A DNA stretch of 64,000 bases, from NCBI RefSeq assembly GCF_910592395.1, contig NC_088311.1, forward strand, positions 17,486,501 to 17,550,500, in the 5' to 3' direction. The notes under the pieces are model-generated. The model was not told the DNA's origin and did not search any database. It saw only the letters and a program-made list of their open reading frames with translations. The position numbers and the translations under genes were made by a program. Source of the DNA: Lineus longissimus (taxonomy: Eukaryota > Nemertea > Pilidiophora > Heteronemertea > Lineidae). Positions 24,002 to 35,230 of this stretch are shown here, piece by piece. The first letter of the stretch is position 1, and each line of letters opens with the position of its first letter.

Positions 24002-24037
24002 CAATCTACGAATATCTCCGGAGATATTCGTAGATTG
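24002..24037. repeat. 36-bp perfect palindrome without spacer
   Basis: The left half CAATCTACGAATATCTCC (24002-24019) is followed immediately by its exact reverse complement (24020-24037), 18 of 18 pairs. The next flanking bases do not pair. It could extrude a cruciform, or form a hairpin if transcribed. Confidence 0.97.
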
Positions 24038-24354
24038 CATTTCCCTATTACTGAAGTCCATCCTGAATCTCATGGTCTCATACTCCCGATAGACTTCGTC
24101 GGGTTTGATAAGATGCAAAATCCTTGGTGGTCAAGATGGGCTCAGTCTACCATGCCGGCTCAGTCTACCATGCAGTGAATGTCGATCTAAAGTCTCCTCC
24201 TTCCCTGAAGGATGGATATACGCTCAACGATGTTACATCGGCATGAGTCTACCCTATACTGAATATATACAGTTTTTTCAGGACACGGCCTATATTTTGA
24301 CTTTATAGTTTCAAGAAAGTGTCGGGAAAATGCCTTATTTGGGGGCGCTGTGTC

Positions 24355-26637
24355 TCAGCCGGGATTCGTCGATGGCTGTGAAGCCGTATTCGTGGTGTCC
24401 ATTGTCAAAGATGATCTCCTCTTTTCACGATTTTTCGTCAACATTGCCGGCGACAGGAACTCCCGTCCAGAATTGATCAGGTCGGCGTCCAAGGTCTGTA
24501 GCTTGATGGGTCTGTGGAGGGGACTGTCACGACACGGAAGCGCGTCCTTGATCGGAGGGAGCTTGAAGTCGCTGGTCTCTGGTTGAGTCTGGTTATTGCC
24601 CGTCGCTCCAATTTTAGGGAGGACATTCCTGGATTCAGGAGACCACTTGAAAGACAGATTCCTCGCCGATAACAAGAGTTGGTCAGCCTCTACAGCGTAA
24701 TCATTTGTGGCTGCGTCTAATTGTTCACAAGCAATTTGTAGATATGCAGTTGATGGTGTCATTTCGTCGCGCCTCGTGTGGGGTCTATCTGCATCGTCTG
24801 CCTTGTTGCCGTCGTCACCGTCATTTTCACCTTGAGCGCGGCCCTCCTGTGCCTTTATGCCGATTTCCTTCTCTGCGGAGATGACACCATCGGTCTTCAG
24901 GAAGACCTCTCCCCCATCTATGACCACTCTTTCATTTTTGTCGTCGCTTACATTTTCCGTCGTACCTTTTCCAGTGATTCCCTTCGAGGCTGTTGATACT
25001 GTCCCGAGCGTTTTGTTACTCACCAGAGAGTTAACGCTGGTGGTACTGTCATTCGTGTTTTCACGCTCCAGTTTTCCTTTCCTCTGAGATTTTTTCCTCT
25101 TCTTCTTCCTGGATTTCTTCTCGGACTGTCCAGGTATCATAGCGGCAACCTCGGCATATGTCGGGCCTTTGTCGGAGAGAAACGCAAACTGACCTGACCC
25201 GTATGGCGAAACGACAGCTGCATTGGTTGCTGGCTTCGTCTTGGATACTTCATACAATTGAGAGTAATCAATGTTTGGTGACTCCTCCGTCAATCCAATC
25301 GCAACCTTTTCTGAGTCAGTGAAACTTTCCAAGAACACTTGATACCTCTGTATCTCCAGACACAGCATCCTAGCAACCGTGATATGACCGTTGTCTAGTG
25401 CCAATGTGAACGCTGTCTTCCCGTGGTCGTTTTCTGCGTTCACGTTCAACAGGTGGCGGAGCAGACGGAAATCTTCTAAGAACTGGTTGACGATGTCAGT
25501 GTAGCCAAAGGCAGATGCATACATTAGAGCCGTGTTGCCTTCATAGTCGGCAATGTCCAGGCTCAGGTGCTCCTAAAAGGTAAAGAATAAACAAGTTTAG
25601 TAAATCAGCAGTCCACGCTTTATAACCAAATGTGCTAAACCGATATCAACTCCATATTTTTCCTTTTACGTTATGAAATTTTGGATAGTCAGAGTATTAA
25701 GGTGCTTTTCAATGCAGCGAAGTTGTCTTCATTGTTGTCTGCCTGTCCGTCAGGCGCCAACCTGAGATATGCTGTGCATTGTCGGGTCGCACCATGGGTA
25801 TAATCCCAGCTTTTAATTTAACTTCGAGATGAACCTAAACCTCCTCTCATCAGTCGTGATGGGTCTGAGAGCGATATCCTCGAAATCTCAAGACTTACGT
25901 GCTGGAGGAGGAAACTGATAGTGTCCGCCTGATTGAGGATACACGCCTGCATCAGGACAGTCTGGCCCCTCTCGTCTTGGAGGTTGACTCCGGCTCCAAA
26001 GTAGACCAGCATTTTCACCATTCGCATCCTGGTCTCGGGGTTGCCAACGTAGATGACAGTGTTCATGAGTGGTGTCTCCTGCTCATTGTTTCTGATATCA
26101 GGGTCTATTCCTGCTTCCAGGAGGAGCTTTGCCTAAAGTCGAAAGGCAAAAATTATCAGATAATGTATATCTGTGTCTTCTGTACAATGATCACTTACCA
26201 TGCTGACACACTCCAACGCAGTTGTTAAAAGACATGTCTGGACGTTTTACCTCTCCTCACAATAAAAGACTTTAATCTGTTTTATATCGTGAGGAGAGTC
26301 TTGCGTTCTAACACCGCCACGTGCTCTTGGAGTGTCACTTAAGTTGCCTCTGCTCGCAGATGTGACATCCCACATTCTCTTGACCGAGCTATAGGTCGCC
26401 TTTATAACACTCCGAATCCAGTAGAACGGGCTCGTCTTTCCCCATAGGAAAACAATGTTTAGGATGGGAACAGACAAACTTTATAGGCTGACTTTTACTG
26501 CCAGTGTGGGCTGGGCCAGGGCCGGGTACTGCCGCTCTCGGACAAAAAAGCACAGGCGCCCTATCAGTTCTTACCTGCCTATATCGACTACGCCTCACCG
26601 CCTCAAAGAGAGCTCCCGTTGATTCGTCTACCTCCAT
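24355..26637 (-). CDS. Ankyrin-repeat protein, possibly ANKRD34-like
   Basis: Three coding exons, all in phase 0, give 504 residues: 26637-26575, 26132-25899 and 25572-24355. The start MEVDESTGALFEAVRRSRYR lies in an exon whose acceptor is just upstream (26649), so the 5' UTR is spliced. Ankyrin repeats fill residues about 10-165: AKLLLEAGIDPDIRNNEQET, MVKMLVYFGAGVNLQDERGQ, ADYEGNTALMYASAFGYTD and DHGKTAFTLALDNGHITVA. A very basic patch (KKSRKKKRKKSQRKGK, about residues 252-267) could be a nuclear signal. The rest is low-complexity and Ser/Thr/Asp-rich. Length, N-terminal repeats and a long disordered tail resemble ANKRD34A/B, but I cannot establish orthology, and no catalytic domain is visible. 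Ankyrin repeats are protein-binding modules. Confidence 0.78.
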
Positions 26638-28505
26638 GTTGGTAGATCCTGAAAACGAGAAAGTGTCCAAAGTATAAGGTCCAAAGCATCTTGACCACCG
26701 AGGATTTTACATCGCATCAATTTTATACGGTACATGTAACCATGCGAGTAAGGATGACGCCAATGTGAGCTACACTCACAAGAAGTGGTTACGGCGGGGA
26801 TGCGAGACGGGTTAATTTTTTTCCTTTACTGTTTCACCCATGTGGTCAACGGGAAATCAACTCGGACCTATACCGAGAAATAATCTCGATTTGAAGGACC
26901 TTATTTCTAACTTTTCACGTATGTATTACGCACTTTTAAAAAGCCAAGTTACCTCTTGTTCGGGAAGACAACCTATCGTCAGAGACCAGTAACGCATCCT
27001 GAGATTAGGTTCTTTTTAACTCCTATACGACTTCATATACAAGATATCGAGGAGTTTATTGTAGACCACTGGTCTTGCCAGGATGGTGGTAACGATACAT
27101 TTTAATATTGACCTTTTCGATGGGTCCTGTCCGCGGCCTCGTCTTGTCGGCAATGTCGCCCGGTCAGGAAGGACAATCACGATGACGAAGGTAATGGACT
27201 GTAAAGGAGTCTCAGTAACCTTTAGTCTGCCCATGCCGATTTATCGACGTTGTGCCATCAATCCGAAGTCATGAGAGGAGACTGGGAGCAGCACTTCTCG
27301 ACTTTTGACTGTCACACAGTATAACAGCAGATGGCAGCGTGAGTCCGGCCGGGTACGGTCGACATGTTTGGGAACTGGCACCAAAGAAGACACTGCGCTG
27401 ACCAAATATTTAGGTCCCAAAGAAGCTGAAAACGACCCGAAAACATGCCTGCTCCCAACCCTTGAGCTGAGGAGATGTACAGTACTTACCAAATAGTTGC
27501 TCTACCATTGCTGTTGTTTGTTCCTTTTTCTTCAGCCACGGCACGCAGCTTGGTTGAGATTAAAATCAGAACATATCATATTACTTCATGGTATCAGGAA
27601 GGAAGGACTGATTTGGTGAGATTCAATCCCAGTCTAGGTGACTCGGTGATTTGGCCTACACCACATTATCACAACATCATGATATAGTGTTTTTCACGCC
27701 CAGTGCGGTATCCCTAACCACGAATAAATGCAAAAGTGTTATGCCATTTTGGAATATATTGATCACACCATCAGAGCTGTTGGCTACCGACACGAGGATA
27801 AAGTTATTCACACTATGCAGGCAATGTGTCTTCGGGACTTGCAATATAGCTTTTCACCCAACATGCTTGCTTGGTATTAATTAGAAGTATGCGGAGGAAA
27901 ACAGGCCCAGTCAAAAACAGTGAGGTCAGGGTGAAAAATCAAACAAAAATAGATCGGTTTCTTCGTATCCGACCTTTTATTTTAGCAACAACCTGTTTGA
28001 AGACATCCGAGGACACTGTCTGACGATCGTACGGGCAGGACGGAAACAGTTTCACGACAACCACAACGTGAGCAGCCTTCTCTAAAACTAAGAAAACGAT
28101 AGGTTGTAAGGCATTGGAAAGTATCTGCGTGTAAAGTGAGCATGTTTGAAGGTTATTGTTTGGTATCGTCAATTAGGCGAAGTGATAATGGGTGGGATAT
28201 TGATATTTTGAAACGTGCACGTGTGTATTGCATGTCAGGTAGGCCCAAGTACATGTACTGTGAAGTCGACCAAGAGCCGGTGTGACTTGTCATGCTTGTA
28301 GAGGGCGTCCCTTGTCAAAGACGCTAAAATCTCTGGATGTTCCACTGTGCACTGGGGGCGAGATTTTTGTTGCCAAACACGATGACCATTAGGTGAATAT
28401 TTAGTTACTAGTAGGGTGTGCGAGTATAATCGTTCTGTATAAATCGACTAAATTCGCATGCGATGGGTGTGACCTACTGATTCCCCCAGCCCGCCCGCCA
28501 CCCCT

Positions 28506-28969
28506 GGGCCCGGCCCCCCCCCCCCCACTCCCCTTATTTAGGGGGTACATAGGCTTGTTCCCAAGTTTCAAAATCACCCCTAATGGAAGGAAACAGCATT
28601 TTTTTGTACCCCCTATTTGCGGGCTTTTGTGAGGAGATCGGACCCTATTCTCTCTGCAGCGTGGAAAGAGCGGGAACGGGGTGGTGGGAAGATTCATGAC
28701 CGCATGCCCCTGCGCGTTAGATAATTTTAACCGGGGATAAAACGGCCCGTAAAACGGGCTTTTTAAAAATCTTTTCGGGGAAGAAGACCCAGGGAAGGAA
28801 AACATGAGAAAATATACCCCTATTTTCAGTTTTTGAAGGGAAAATAGCAGTAATAACACCCCTATTTATTGATTTTTCCCCGAAACGAGTGAAAATAAAC
28901 CCCCTTTTCCCGAAAAATCGGGAACGCGCCTGCGGCCCCCTTGACTATGGAAGTGTGGGGGCCGGGCCC
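28506..28969. mobile_element. GC-rich foldback element
   Basis: GGGCCCGGCCCCC at 28506-28518 is exactly inverted at 28957-28969, with further partial matching outside. A 13-C run follows the left terminus (28514-28526). Several GGGG/CCCC-rich stretches inside (CCCCTATTT, CGGGG) suggest one degenerate element. The long minus-strand frame over it is a composition artefact. Confidence 0.55.
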
Positions 28970-29059
28970 CTGGGACGGTAAGACTAAGAGTTAGGGTTAT
29001 CACTATAAGGATCTGTATACATTATGCAAAAATTTTCGATGGCTGGCAGCTGCCATATA

Positions 29060-29250
29060 CATCAGTAGAGCGGTTGCATACCATTACCAATACCATGCCG
29101 AAGATCTCTGGATCGAATCTCACCCTAGGCTACACCTTTTTCAAGCTATTCTCTCTACTCTACTTTGTAAACTTTTTGGTGAAAATTGTTACAAGTCCAG
29201 ACGATTGCATTAATGCAATCCTGTTTAAGAAAATTCCATCCATGCAAAGT
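29060..29250 (+). mobile_element. tRNA-derived SINE head
   Basis: An A-box-like TCAGTAGAGCGG (29062-29073) and a B-box-like GGATCGAATCT (29110-29120) stand at tRNA-like spacing. It is not a tRNA gene, because the acceptor-stem pairing and the rest of the cloverleaf are absent. Confidence 0.6.
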
Positions 29251-29707
29251 CAGATTGCTCACCCCATCGACTTTGCTTTCAAACACCTTGAACCAAAATT
29301 CAGTAAAGATTCTTGTCATGTTTCAACTCCAAGGGGGGCTGGTAGCGATTTAGACGTTTTAGACATTTCAGAATGATCTGGGTCCAGAAAAAGAGTTGAC
29401 AGTTGCAGAAGTTCAAGTTTGCGTCTGCTTGACCCCTAGTTGTGAGGCTCTCCATGTTAAAAACTGCTCTCATTGCCTCTTTTGCTAGTTTTAATCATAC
29501 AATTAAATCAGCCATCCAACACAGACAAAAGTACCAAAACAATGTTTGGCCTTGCACTAATGTTGTTGGGCCTTGCACATATTTACATTTTGCCTACATA
29601 TCATGTAATGACAAAGTGACTTTTTTCTTCAGATCGACTGCAGGCTTGAGATTGGGGTTCCAATTTTGAACTGTCGAGAGGTACCTGTCCCCAGACCACT
29701 AGGCACT

Positions 29708-31525
29708 ATGGATCATCAGCAGCACATCTTGAATTCGGCCAGGGCGCAACACAAGATGCATGTGACCGAACAGCTACAGACCTTGTTCCAAGATGGGACT
29801 TTATGCGATGTTACACTCTCAGCTGAGAACTATTCCGTCCACGCACATAAGCTTGTACTGGCAGCAAACAGTGACTACTTCCGTATAATGTTTTCAGGCA
29901 ATTGGTCTGAGAAAAAAGACAGCAATATTGTGCTTCATGGACTGACTGCCTGCGGGCTCCGAGCAGTCATAGAGTTTTGCTACAAGGGTATCATCACGAT
30001 TAATCCTGAGGATGACGTTGTGGACATATTATCTGCCATCAAGCATTGCCAGGTAGTAGAGGCGTTCAGACTTTTCGAGGAATTCCTCTGTACCACAATC
30101 AATGAAACAAACTTTTCGAATCTGATGGAATTTTCAGAGATATATTTGTTACAAATCCTGCGTCAAAAGTTGATACGTTTTGCCGCCAGAGTATTTTTGC
30201 CTTCTGTGGATCAAAGCCTCACCGATCAGTTATTGACTTTCGACTACGATTTGTTCGAGGCGATTCTGCAGCAATACCAGTTGAAATCCATGACCTCTGG
30301 ATTGGGGTGTGTTGCCCTGTTTGACGTGATTGTGAAATGGGTGCAACGAGATGAAAAGGAGAGGCAACAGTACCTTAATGGGTTATTCAGTATTGTTGCC
30401 GAGTTTCTGGGTGAAAGTGATGATTTCGATGAATTCTCAGACTTGCCTCCATTCACTCCTAAAAAAATTCAAGCAGATATAGATGAGGTGAGGGAATTTT
30501 GTGAGATGACACTGTCACAGAGGAGAAAAGTGGCCAATGCTGGAGGATTGTATTTTTTGTCAACAGCGAAAAGTTCCGATACTATTGCTGCTCACTGTGT
30601 CGATGTAGAAGCAGTAAAACTTGTCTCTCCAAGTCACCTCTTGAGAAATCCCCTGCTACGGGCTGGTAAAGCTGTGTTGAATAACCAGATCTATGTTTTG
30701 GGGGGTCATGACCGTGTAACTACTGACAGGTGTCGTAGATATGATCCTTGTCGTGATAGATGGTTGTCAATAAGGCCATTGTCGGCGCCGCGTAGAGGAT
30801 TCCCTGTTGTGGAGTTCGAGGGAAAGCTGATGGTACTTGGAGGAATGAATGATAAAAACAAACTACTCAGTTTAGTTGAGGTGTACGACCCGTATTTCAA
30901 TACCTGGTCTAAAACATCATTTTCTTTACCGGTTTGCCTGCATGGTCACGCAGCAGCTGTTCATTTGGGACGAGTGTATGTTTCTGGAGGTTGTATCACG
31001 ACATATGGGCTTTGCTCAAACCAGTTCTTTTGCTTGGATCCAGATGAATTCACATGGACAGAAAAAGAAGAAACAATCGGACGGCGATGTGGGCATACTT
31101 TGATTGGTCACAAAGGTCGCTTGTACCAGCTGGGAGGTTCAAGTACGATGGAAGATGGAGGCTTTACAGGATACGCTACACACTTGTTTCCGCAGATAGA
31201 GTATTTTGATCTTGCAGAGGATGGTCCGTGGACTGAATTGGAGTGGACCGATTCAGGACCTTTTGCATATCCCTCCTTTCGCGGGGCTTACGTCCTTGAT
31301 GATTTGTTGTTGATGGTTTTGATTGTCACTCCTGATGACGAAGGTGGCGAGGACGAGCCCAAAGAACTGAGGATCATTGCGTATGATCCAGAAACGTGCG
31401 AGATAAATCAACTTTATGAAATTGCGGTTGAATGCGACGGTCAGGCTGTCACTTCATTTGACCAGTTGTTACATCTGAAGATACCTAGAGTTGTCTGGAG
31501 ATACTATCAAATGCTTGATTTCTAA
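29708..31525 (+). CDS. BTB-BACK-kelch (KLHL-type) protein
   Basis: KLHL proteins are usually substrate adaptors of Cullin-3 ubiquitin ligases: BTB binds CUL3, kelch binds the substrate. This one is 605 residues in one uninterrupted coding exon. I chose ATG 29708 because the frame extends upstream only through non-ATG codons to a splice acceptor (TTTTCTTCAG, exon from 29633), so the 5' UTR is spliced. The BTB domain spans about residues 20-130 (LCDVTLSAENYSVHAHKLVL, AANSDYFRIMF, EFCYKGIITI). BACK spans about 135-240 (ETNFSNLMEFSEIYLLQILR). Kelch repeats from about 320 are marked by GG doublets in IYVLGGHDR, LMVLGGMND, VYVSGGCIT and LYQLGGSST. The fifth blade is degenerate (VLDDLLLMVLIV). The C-terminal part has an acidic stretch (PDDEGGEDEPKE). 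I cannot assign a KLHL number. Confidence 0.93.
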   Translation: MDHQQHILNSARAQHKMHVTEQLQTLFQDGTLCDVTLSAENYSVHAHKLVLAANSDYFRIMFSGNWSEKKDSNIVLHGLTACGLRAVIEFCYKGIITINPEDDVVDILSAIKHCQVVEAFRLFEEFLCTTINETNFSNLMEFSEIYLLQILRQKLIRFAARVFLPSVDQSLTDQLLTFDYDLFEAILQQYQLKSMTSGLGCVALFDVIVKWVQRDEKERQQYLNGLFSIVAEFLGESDDFDEFSDLPPFTPKKIQADIDEVREFCEMTLSQRRKVANAGGLYFLSTAKSSDTIAAHCVDVEAVKLVSPSHLLRNPLLRAGKAVLNNQIYVLGGHDRVTTDRCRRYDPCRDRWLSIRPLSAPRRGFPVVEFEGKLMVLGGMNDKNKLLSLVEVYDPYFNTWSKTSFSLPVCLHGHAAAVHLGRVYVSGGCITTYGLCSNQFFCLDPDEFTWTEKEETIGRRCGHTLIGHKGRLYQLGGSSTMEDGGFTGYATHLFPQIEYFDLAEDGPWTELEWTDSGPFAYPSFRGAYVLDDLLLMVLIVTPDDEGGEDEPKELRIIAYDPETCEINQLYEIAVECDGQAVTSFDQLLHLKIPRVVWRYYQMLDF

Positions 31526-32062
31526 ACTTGACTGGATTGGATAGTGTAAGTCCGGAAATATTCACATGTAATTTTCTTCGTGGTTTTGTCACTTTAGTAT
31601 ACTCTTGATACGGCGTTTTTTTCGAACCTGTAACAGGTGGAAAAATCCCCAGTTTGATGCGTACATACTTTATGGATGGTCCCTTGGCGATTACCTAAAC
31701 GCAAAAATAACAGGCACGCGAATACTTCCGGGTTTACAGTTTGAAAACCAACTCTGCTGAATCAGTCCAAAGAATGCTTAGTATAGCTGGGGTCGAAAGC
31801 TTGTCTCGAAAATACAAATAAGTTGATGAAAAAGATGGTGTTACCCCTCAAGTTTTTTATTATCTTCGCGCAATGATCAACACGGCTACCGGGAATATCA
31901 TAGTTTGGGACGGTTTCAGGGTTATTGTGCTTGTGACAAGTTGTCCGATAAACGGTTGTTTCATTTATAGTACGTATGCACAATTTTCCAAATGTTAGCA
32001 TAAAGCTCTTTAGCTCTTTGGAGGAGTATTAGCTTTTGCAAAGCGTTTTATACATACATGTA

Positions 32063-32249
32063 CAGTAGAACCTCTCTATTAAGGACACCCTTGGGACTGA
32101 CAAGTGCTGTCCTTAATAGAGAGGTGTCCTGATTAGACTCATTAGAGAGGTCAAATTGAATGGAAACAGCCAATTTGGGACCAAACCCAGTGTCCTTAAT
32201 GGCGAGGTTATCCTTAACAGAGGGGTGTCCGCTAAGAGAGGCTCCACTG
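32063..32249 (+). mobile_element. TA-type MITE, CAGTAGAACCTC family, copy 3
   Basis: CAGTAGAACCTC at the left and GGCTCCACTG at the right, both flanked by TA. Family motifs AAGGACACCCTTGGGACTGA and GAGGTCAAATTGAATGGAAA are inside. Confidence 0.92.
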
Positions 32250-32544
32250 TACATCATGTATATATAAAAAGTGTGGGAAAGTACAATAAAAATAGTTTTT
32301 TTTATGATCCTTATTATTGTTTTATTTTTCTCGGAGAGCGGTCTTGATTGGAAAGTGAATACATTAGGACAGTCAAAATGTTTTGATTGTACCGTGGAAC
32401 CTCCCTTATCGGACACCGCTCCATCAAGGAATGTGATCCTGTTTGAGATTATCTTTCCCTCCTGGAGACTAATATCTAGTTGTGGATATGAGATTATTTC
32501 CACAGTGTCTTGAATGGAAAGGAGTTTGTTCAAAGTCTTCCTGC

Positions 32545-32750
32545 TAACGTTGCGCGATATTGTATCGCCACCTCTGCATTGTATCGCCGTTTACGTCACG
32601 ACGTTAATTGTGTTCAAAAAAGTGGAGATATTACATACAATCATCTCAAGACATTGCGATACAATATCGCGCAACGTTACTTGTTTTAGATATTGGCGAT
32701 ATTACCCACAATCATCTCACGACATGGCGATACAATATCGCGCAATGTTA
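32545..32750. repeat. 24-bp perfect inverted repeat plus a 71-bp tandem copy
   Basis: TAACGTTGCGCGATATTGTA then TCGC (32545-32568) is exactly inverted at 32656-32679. A second copy of the right arm, with one mismatch, follows 71 bp later (32727-32750) inside a tandem duplication containing GATATTGGCGATAT and ACAATCATCTCA. Extra GCGATA/TATCGC half-sites lie between. It is likely a foldback element with one end duplicated. Confidence 0.9.
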
Positions 32751-33499
32751 CTTGTTGGAGATATTGGCGATATGACACACAATCATCTGAGTTCACATCA
32801 CCCCGCTATTAAGACGCAACGTCATTTCCATTTATCATCGCAGTTCCGGGGTAATCGAGCGTCATCTGCGGGACATCACAAGGCAGATCCATGGCTCCTG
32901 GAAACCTCTAGTACTAGTTCATCGTTCCACGTGGAAAGGGGCGACGCATGGAGAGCTAACTCGGGTCAAATCGGAGCCAACATCGAAAAAGCGCGATAAT
33001 TCAGTCAGATTTGGAATTTTTCCTTTTTTTGTGCAATTTGTTGATGAAAACTACTTATGGAGAATAGGCGGTGACTGGGCAGCCGACAGCTGGATGATAT
33101 TGCCCATAATAATGCCAATGGTCCTTCAAAATAAAACACTCACCAAGATTTCAAGGTTCACAGTGCGCATGGCACAAGATGCAGGTTTCCAAAGTCAACA
33201 AAACAAAATGCAAAGGAACTGCAACTATAAGTTTTACTCCACTTTATTGTAATTTGTATCCAATGAATTAGGAGTTGCCCCAGCCAACTGTTGTCAATTC
33301 ATTAAAAATTTTACACAAGACAACAGCCAGGAATATTGACACAAGGCTGGCGTGCAAAAGGAATGCACATGTACCCAGTGCAGTGATTCATGTGACAGTA
33401 TACACAATGTAAGAGGTTCTCTTTGTTCTGCTTCACTGATGCGAGGGATGGGCGTAGTGATCAGCTGCCGGTCAGCTGCCGAAGACTGGAGCCTCATAG

Positions 33500-33900
33500 C
33501 CTAGGCTAGTGGTTAACACTGCAGGCTACCACACAATTTGGCCAGGGTTTGATCCCGAGGAGAACCCAGGATTGTATTTCTGGACGAACTGGCGTGGCTT
33601 TCAAGGAACTAAAATTCCTGGCTCTTCACAACACGTACAATGTATGAAATACTCGCGGGTCTGTCGGATGAGACTAAAAGCCGTGGTCCATTGTACCTGA
33701 GTGTCTATGCCAGGGCAAGCAAAAGATCCCACATAAGTGGAAGCGTCCTCTTGCAAACAGGGCCTACAACACAACTTCTCCTTACGCATGTTTCCGAGGG
33801 AGTAAGTATGTATCGAGTGAAATGGCCCGATATTGTCAGGATGAGGTGGAAGTGGCCTGTAGTGGACTCCATACCTCTGGCAAAAATCCAATTGTGAGTG
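33500..33900 (+). mobile_element. SINE with tRNA-like head and conserved central motif
   Basis: TAGCCTAGGCTAGTGG acts as an A-box-like segment, and GGTTTGATCCC (33546-33556) is the B box. Downstream, GTCTGTCGGATGAGACTAAA and GCAAGCAAAAGATCCCACAT match a core that recurs in SINEs of many invertebrates. Frames across it are not genes. Confidence 0.7.
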
Positions 33901-34289
33901 AGTGTTCTGCTTAATTCAGCGAGACAGTGGTCCAGGTCAATGCTTATTCACATGGACCAGTCAAAAAATAAATGCAAGGTCTTATTTTATACAGCATTTT
34001 ATAACGTACAATCTTAAAGGCGTACGCTGTTTGTAAGTACTGGTGGTCCAGGTGGCAGTTATACACAATGCTGTAGTGCAGTTATTATGCATACAAATTT
34101 GCCGAAACCTGGTATTCATGTATTTCTATATTTGTCTGTACGACAGCAATGCAGAAAATTCATATTTAGAACGTATTTACGCAATTGGAAATTTTCAAAG
34201 TCGTTTACAAATTTCAAGTTTTTAACGATAGTGTAAACCTTTAAAGTACTTTACATTTATTGCCCACTCTATCCTGAAACCTTACAGTA

Positions 34290-34456
34290 GAACTCAGCTA
34301 CAACCTGAGCTTTTCCGACTGTTGGCCATTTATACACCTGGGTGGAGCAAGGCATGTAAAGAGACCTGCCTCGAGTCTCACACTGTCAGTGGGGATTGAA
34401 CCAGGGAGCGCATGACCGCGAGTCAGAGACCACCAGAGCCACCACACCACCACAGT
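34290..34456 (-). mobile_element. tRNA-derived SINE, minus strand
   Basis: Read on the minus strand: TGTGGTGGCTCTGGTGG, then GGTTCAATCCCC (B box, 34391-34402), then CTCCACCCAGGTGTATAAAT. This is the order of a tRNA-derived SINE head followed by its body. Confidence 0.75.
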
Positions 34457-34959
34457 TCCTTTCCATTGTGTTCCGGTAAAACAGCAGTGAGTGGACTTCT
34501 TACAATGCCTATAGTCTGTCAGCTGAATCACCAGCAGGGACAAAGTGATCACCCCAGCCATATGAAAGGTAGAGTACTTGAACTTCACAGGGAGAGAACG
34601 AAATTCTTAGTAAACCGTCCCAATCAAATACAAATGTTGACAAAATGTTTCCATGAGTACCGGTACTGCAGTCTATCCCTTAGTTTTTAAAAAACTTCCC
34701 TACATTATTGGAATGTTGTTGTTCTATTGGAGCAAAGTCATTACCATGATTGTGACAAAGTCCTTGCCGTGAAAAATTCAATGCGTGCACCAAAAGGGCT
34801 CTCCACAGGGTGGTACACTTGATATTCAAAAAGTTTTGCCAGTGGGCAACATAAGCTAGGGTGGCCAGCTATTTAAGGTCGGCTGGCCCTATAGAAACCA
34901 TCTAAAAAATCTAGAACAAGATAGGTTGGCTGCTTCCAAGATAGGGTGGGCCGTCCTGA

Positions 34960-35230
34960 CGAATGGCGTTGTGGAGAGCACTGGCCTATGTGTGCACAAT
35001 AGAGGACATTTTAGAACGTAGCATGACAGCACAGCTGGACTGGAAAAACATCAGACTTGTAATCACTGCCACCGGTCAGAGGCTCGACCACTGCCAACCT
35101 GTACTCTCAACTGGCCAAGTGCTGTGAAGTATGTGCACACCTTGGCTTCTGCAGAAAGGTGGTTTGATATCAGTCTGGAGAATGAATGAAAAGCACTTGA
35201 GACTGTTGTACAGTATAAAGAACTTCATTT
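34960..35230 (+). mobile_element. Possible SINE
   Basis: A B-box-like AGGCTCGACCACTG lies upstream of AAAAGCACTTGAGACTG and a tail ACTTCATTTCATTTC. The body is otherwise diverged. Confidence 0.45.

Larger units (their letters stand above)
17918..24354. other. Gene-free, repeat-rich region between SNAP29 and the ankyrin gene
   Basis: Contents in order: SNAP29 3' UTR (possible AATAAA at 18413 or 20308), a MITE (18564-18759) with a decayed partial copy near 18019-18110, A/T-rich duplicated sequence (19196-19705), the 48-bp minisatellite (20690-22930), a TAA-rich tract (22945-22990), a broken coding relic (23410-23870) and a perfect palindrome (24002-24037). I see no intact gene. Confidence 0.75.
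26649..29632. other. Region between the ankyrin gene and the kelch gene (divergent promoters)
   Basis: It should contain the untranslated exons and promoters of both genes; I cannot place them. Recognisable contents are a GC-rich foldback (28506-28969) and a tRNA-derived SINE head (29060-29130). The rest is not recognised. Confidence 0.65.

Noticed and set aside
28401-28859. A 152-codon minus-strand frame with a GSGGGGAGPRGGG tract
   Set aside because: The composition comes from the C run and GC-rich foldback element beneath it. There is no homology or splice support.
29062-29120. A possible tRNA gene
   Set aside because: A and B boxes are present, but acceptor stem pairing and a full cloverleaf are not. 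The same holds for 33500, 34390 and 47325, which are read as SINE heads.
29666-29707. Fourteen extra codons at the start of the kelch protein
   Set aside because: They begin at a TTG codon next to a splice acceptor. The first ATG in frame is 29708, which gives a normal KLHL N-terminus.
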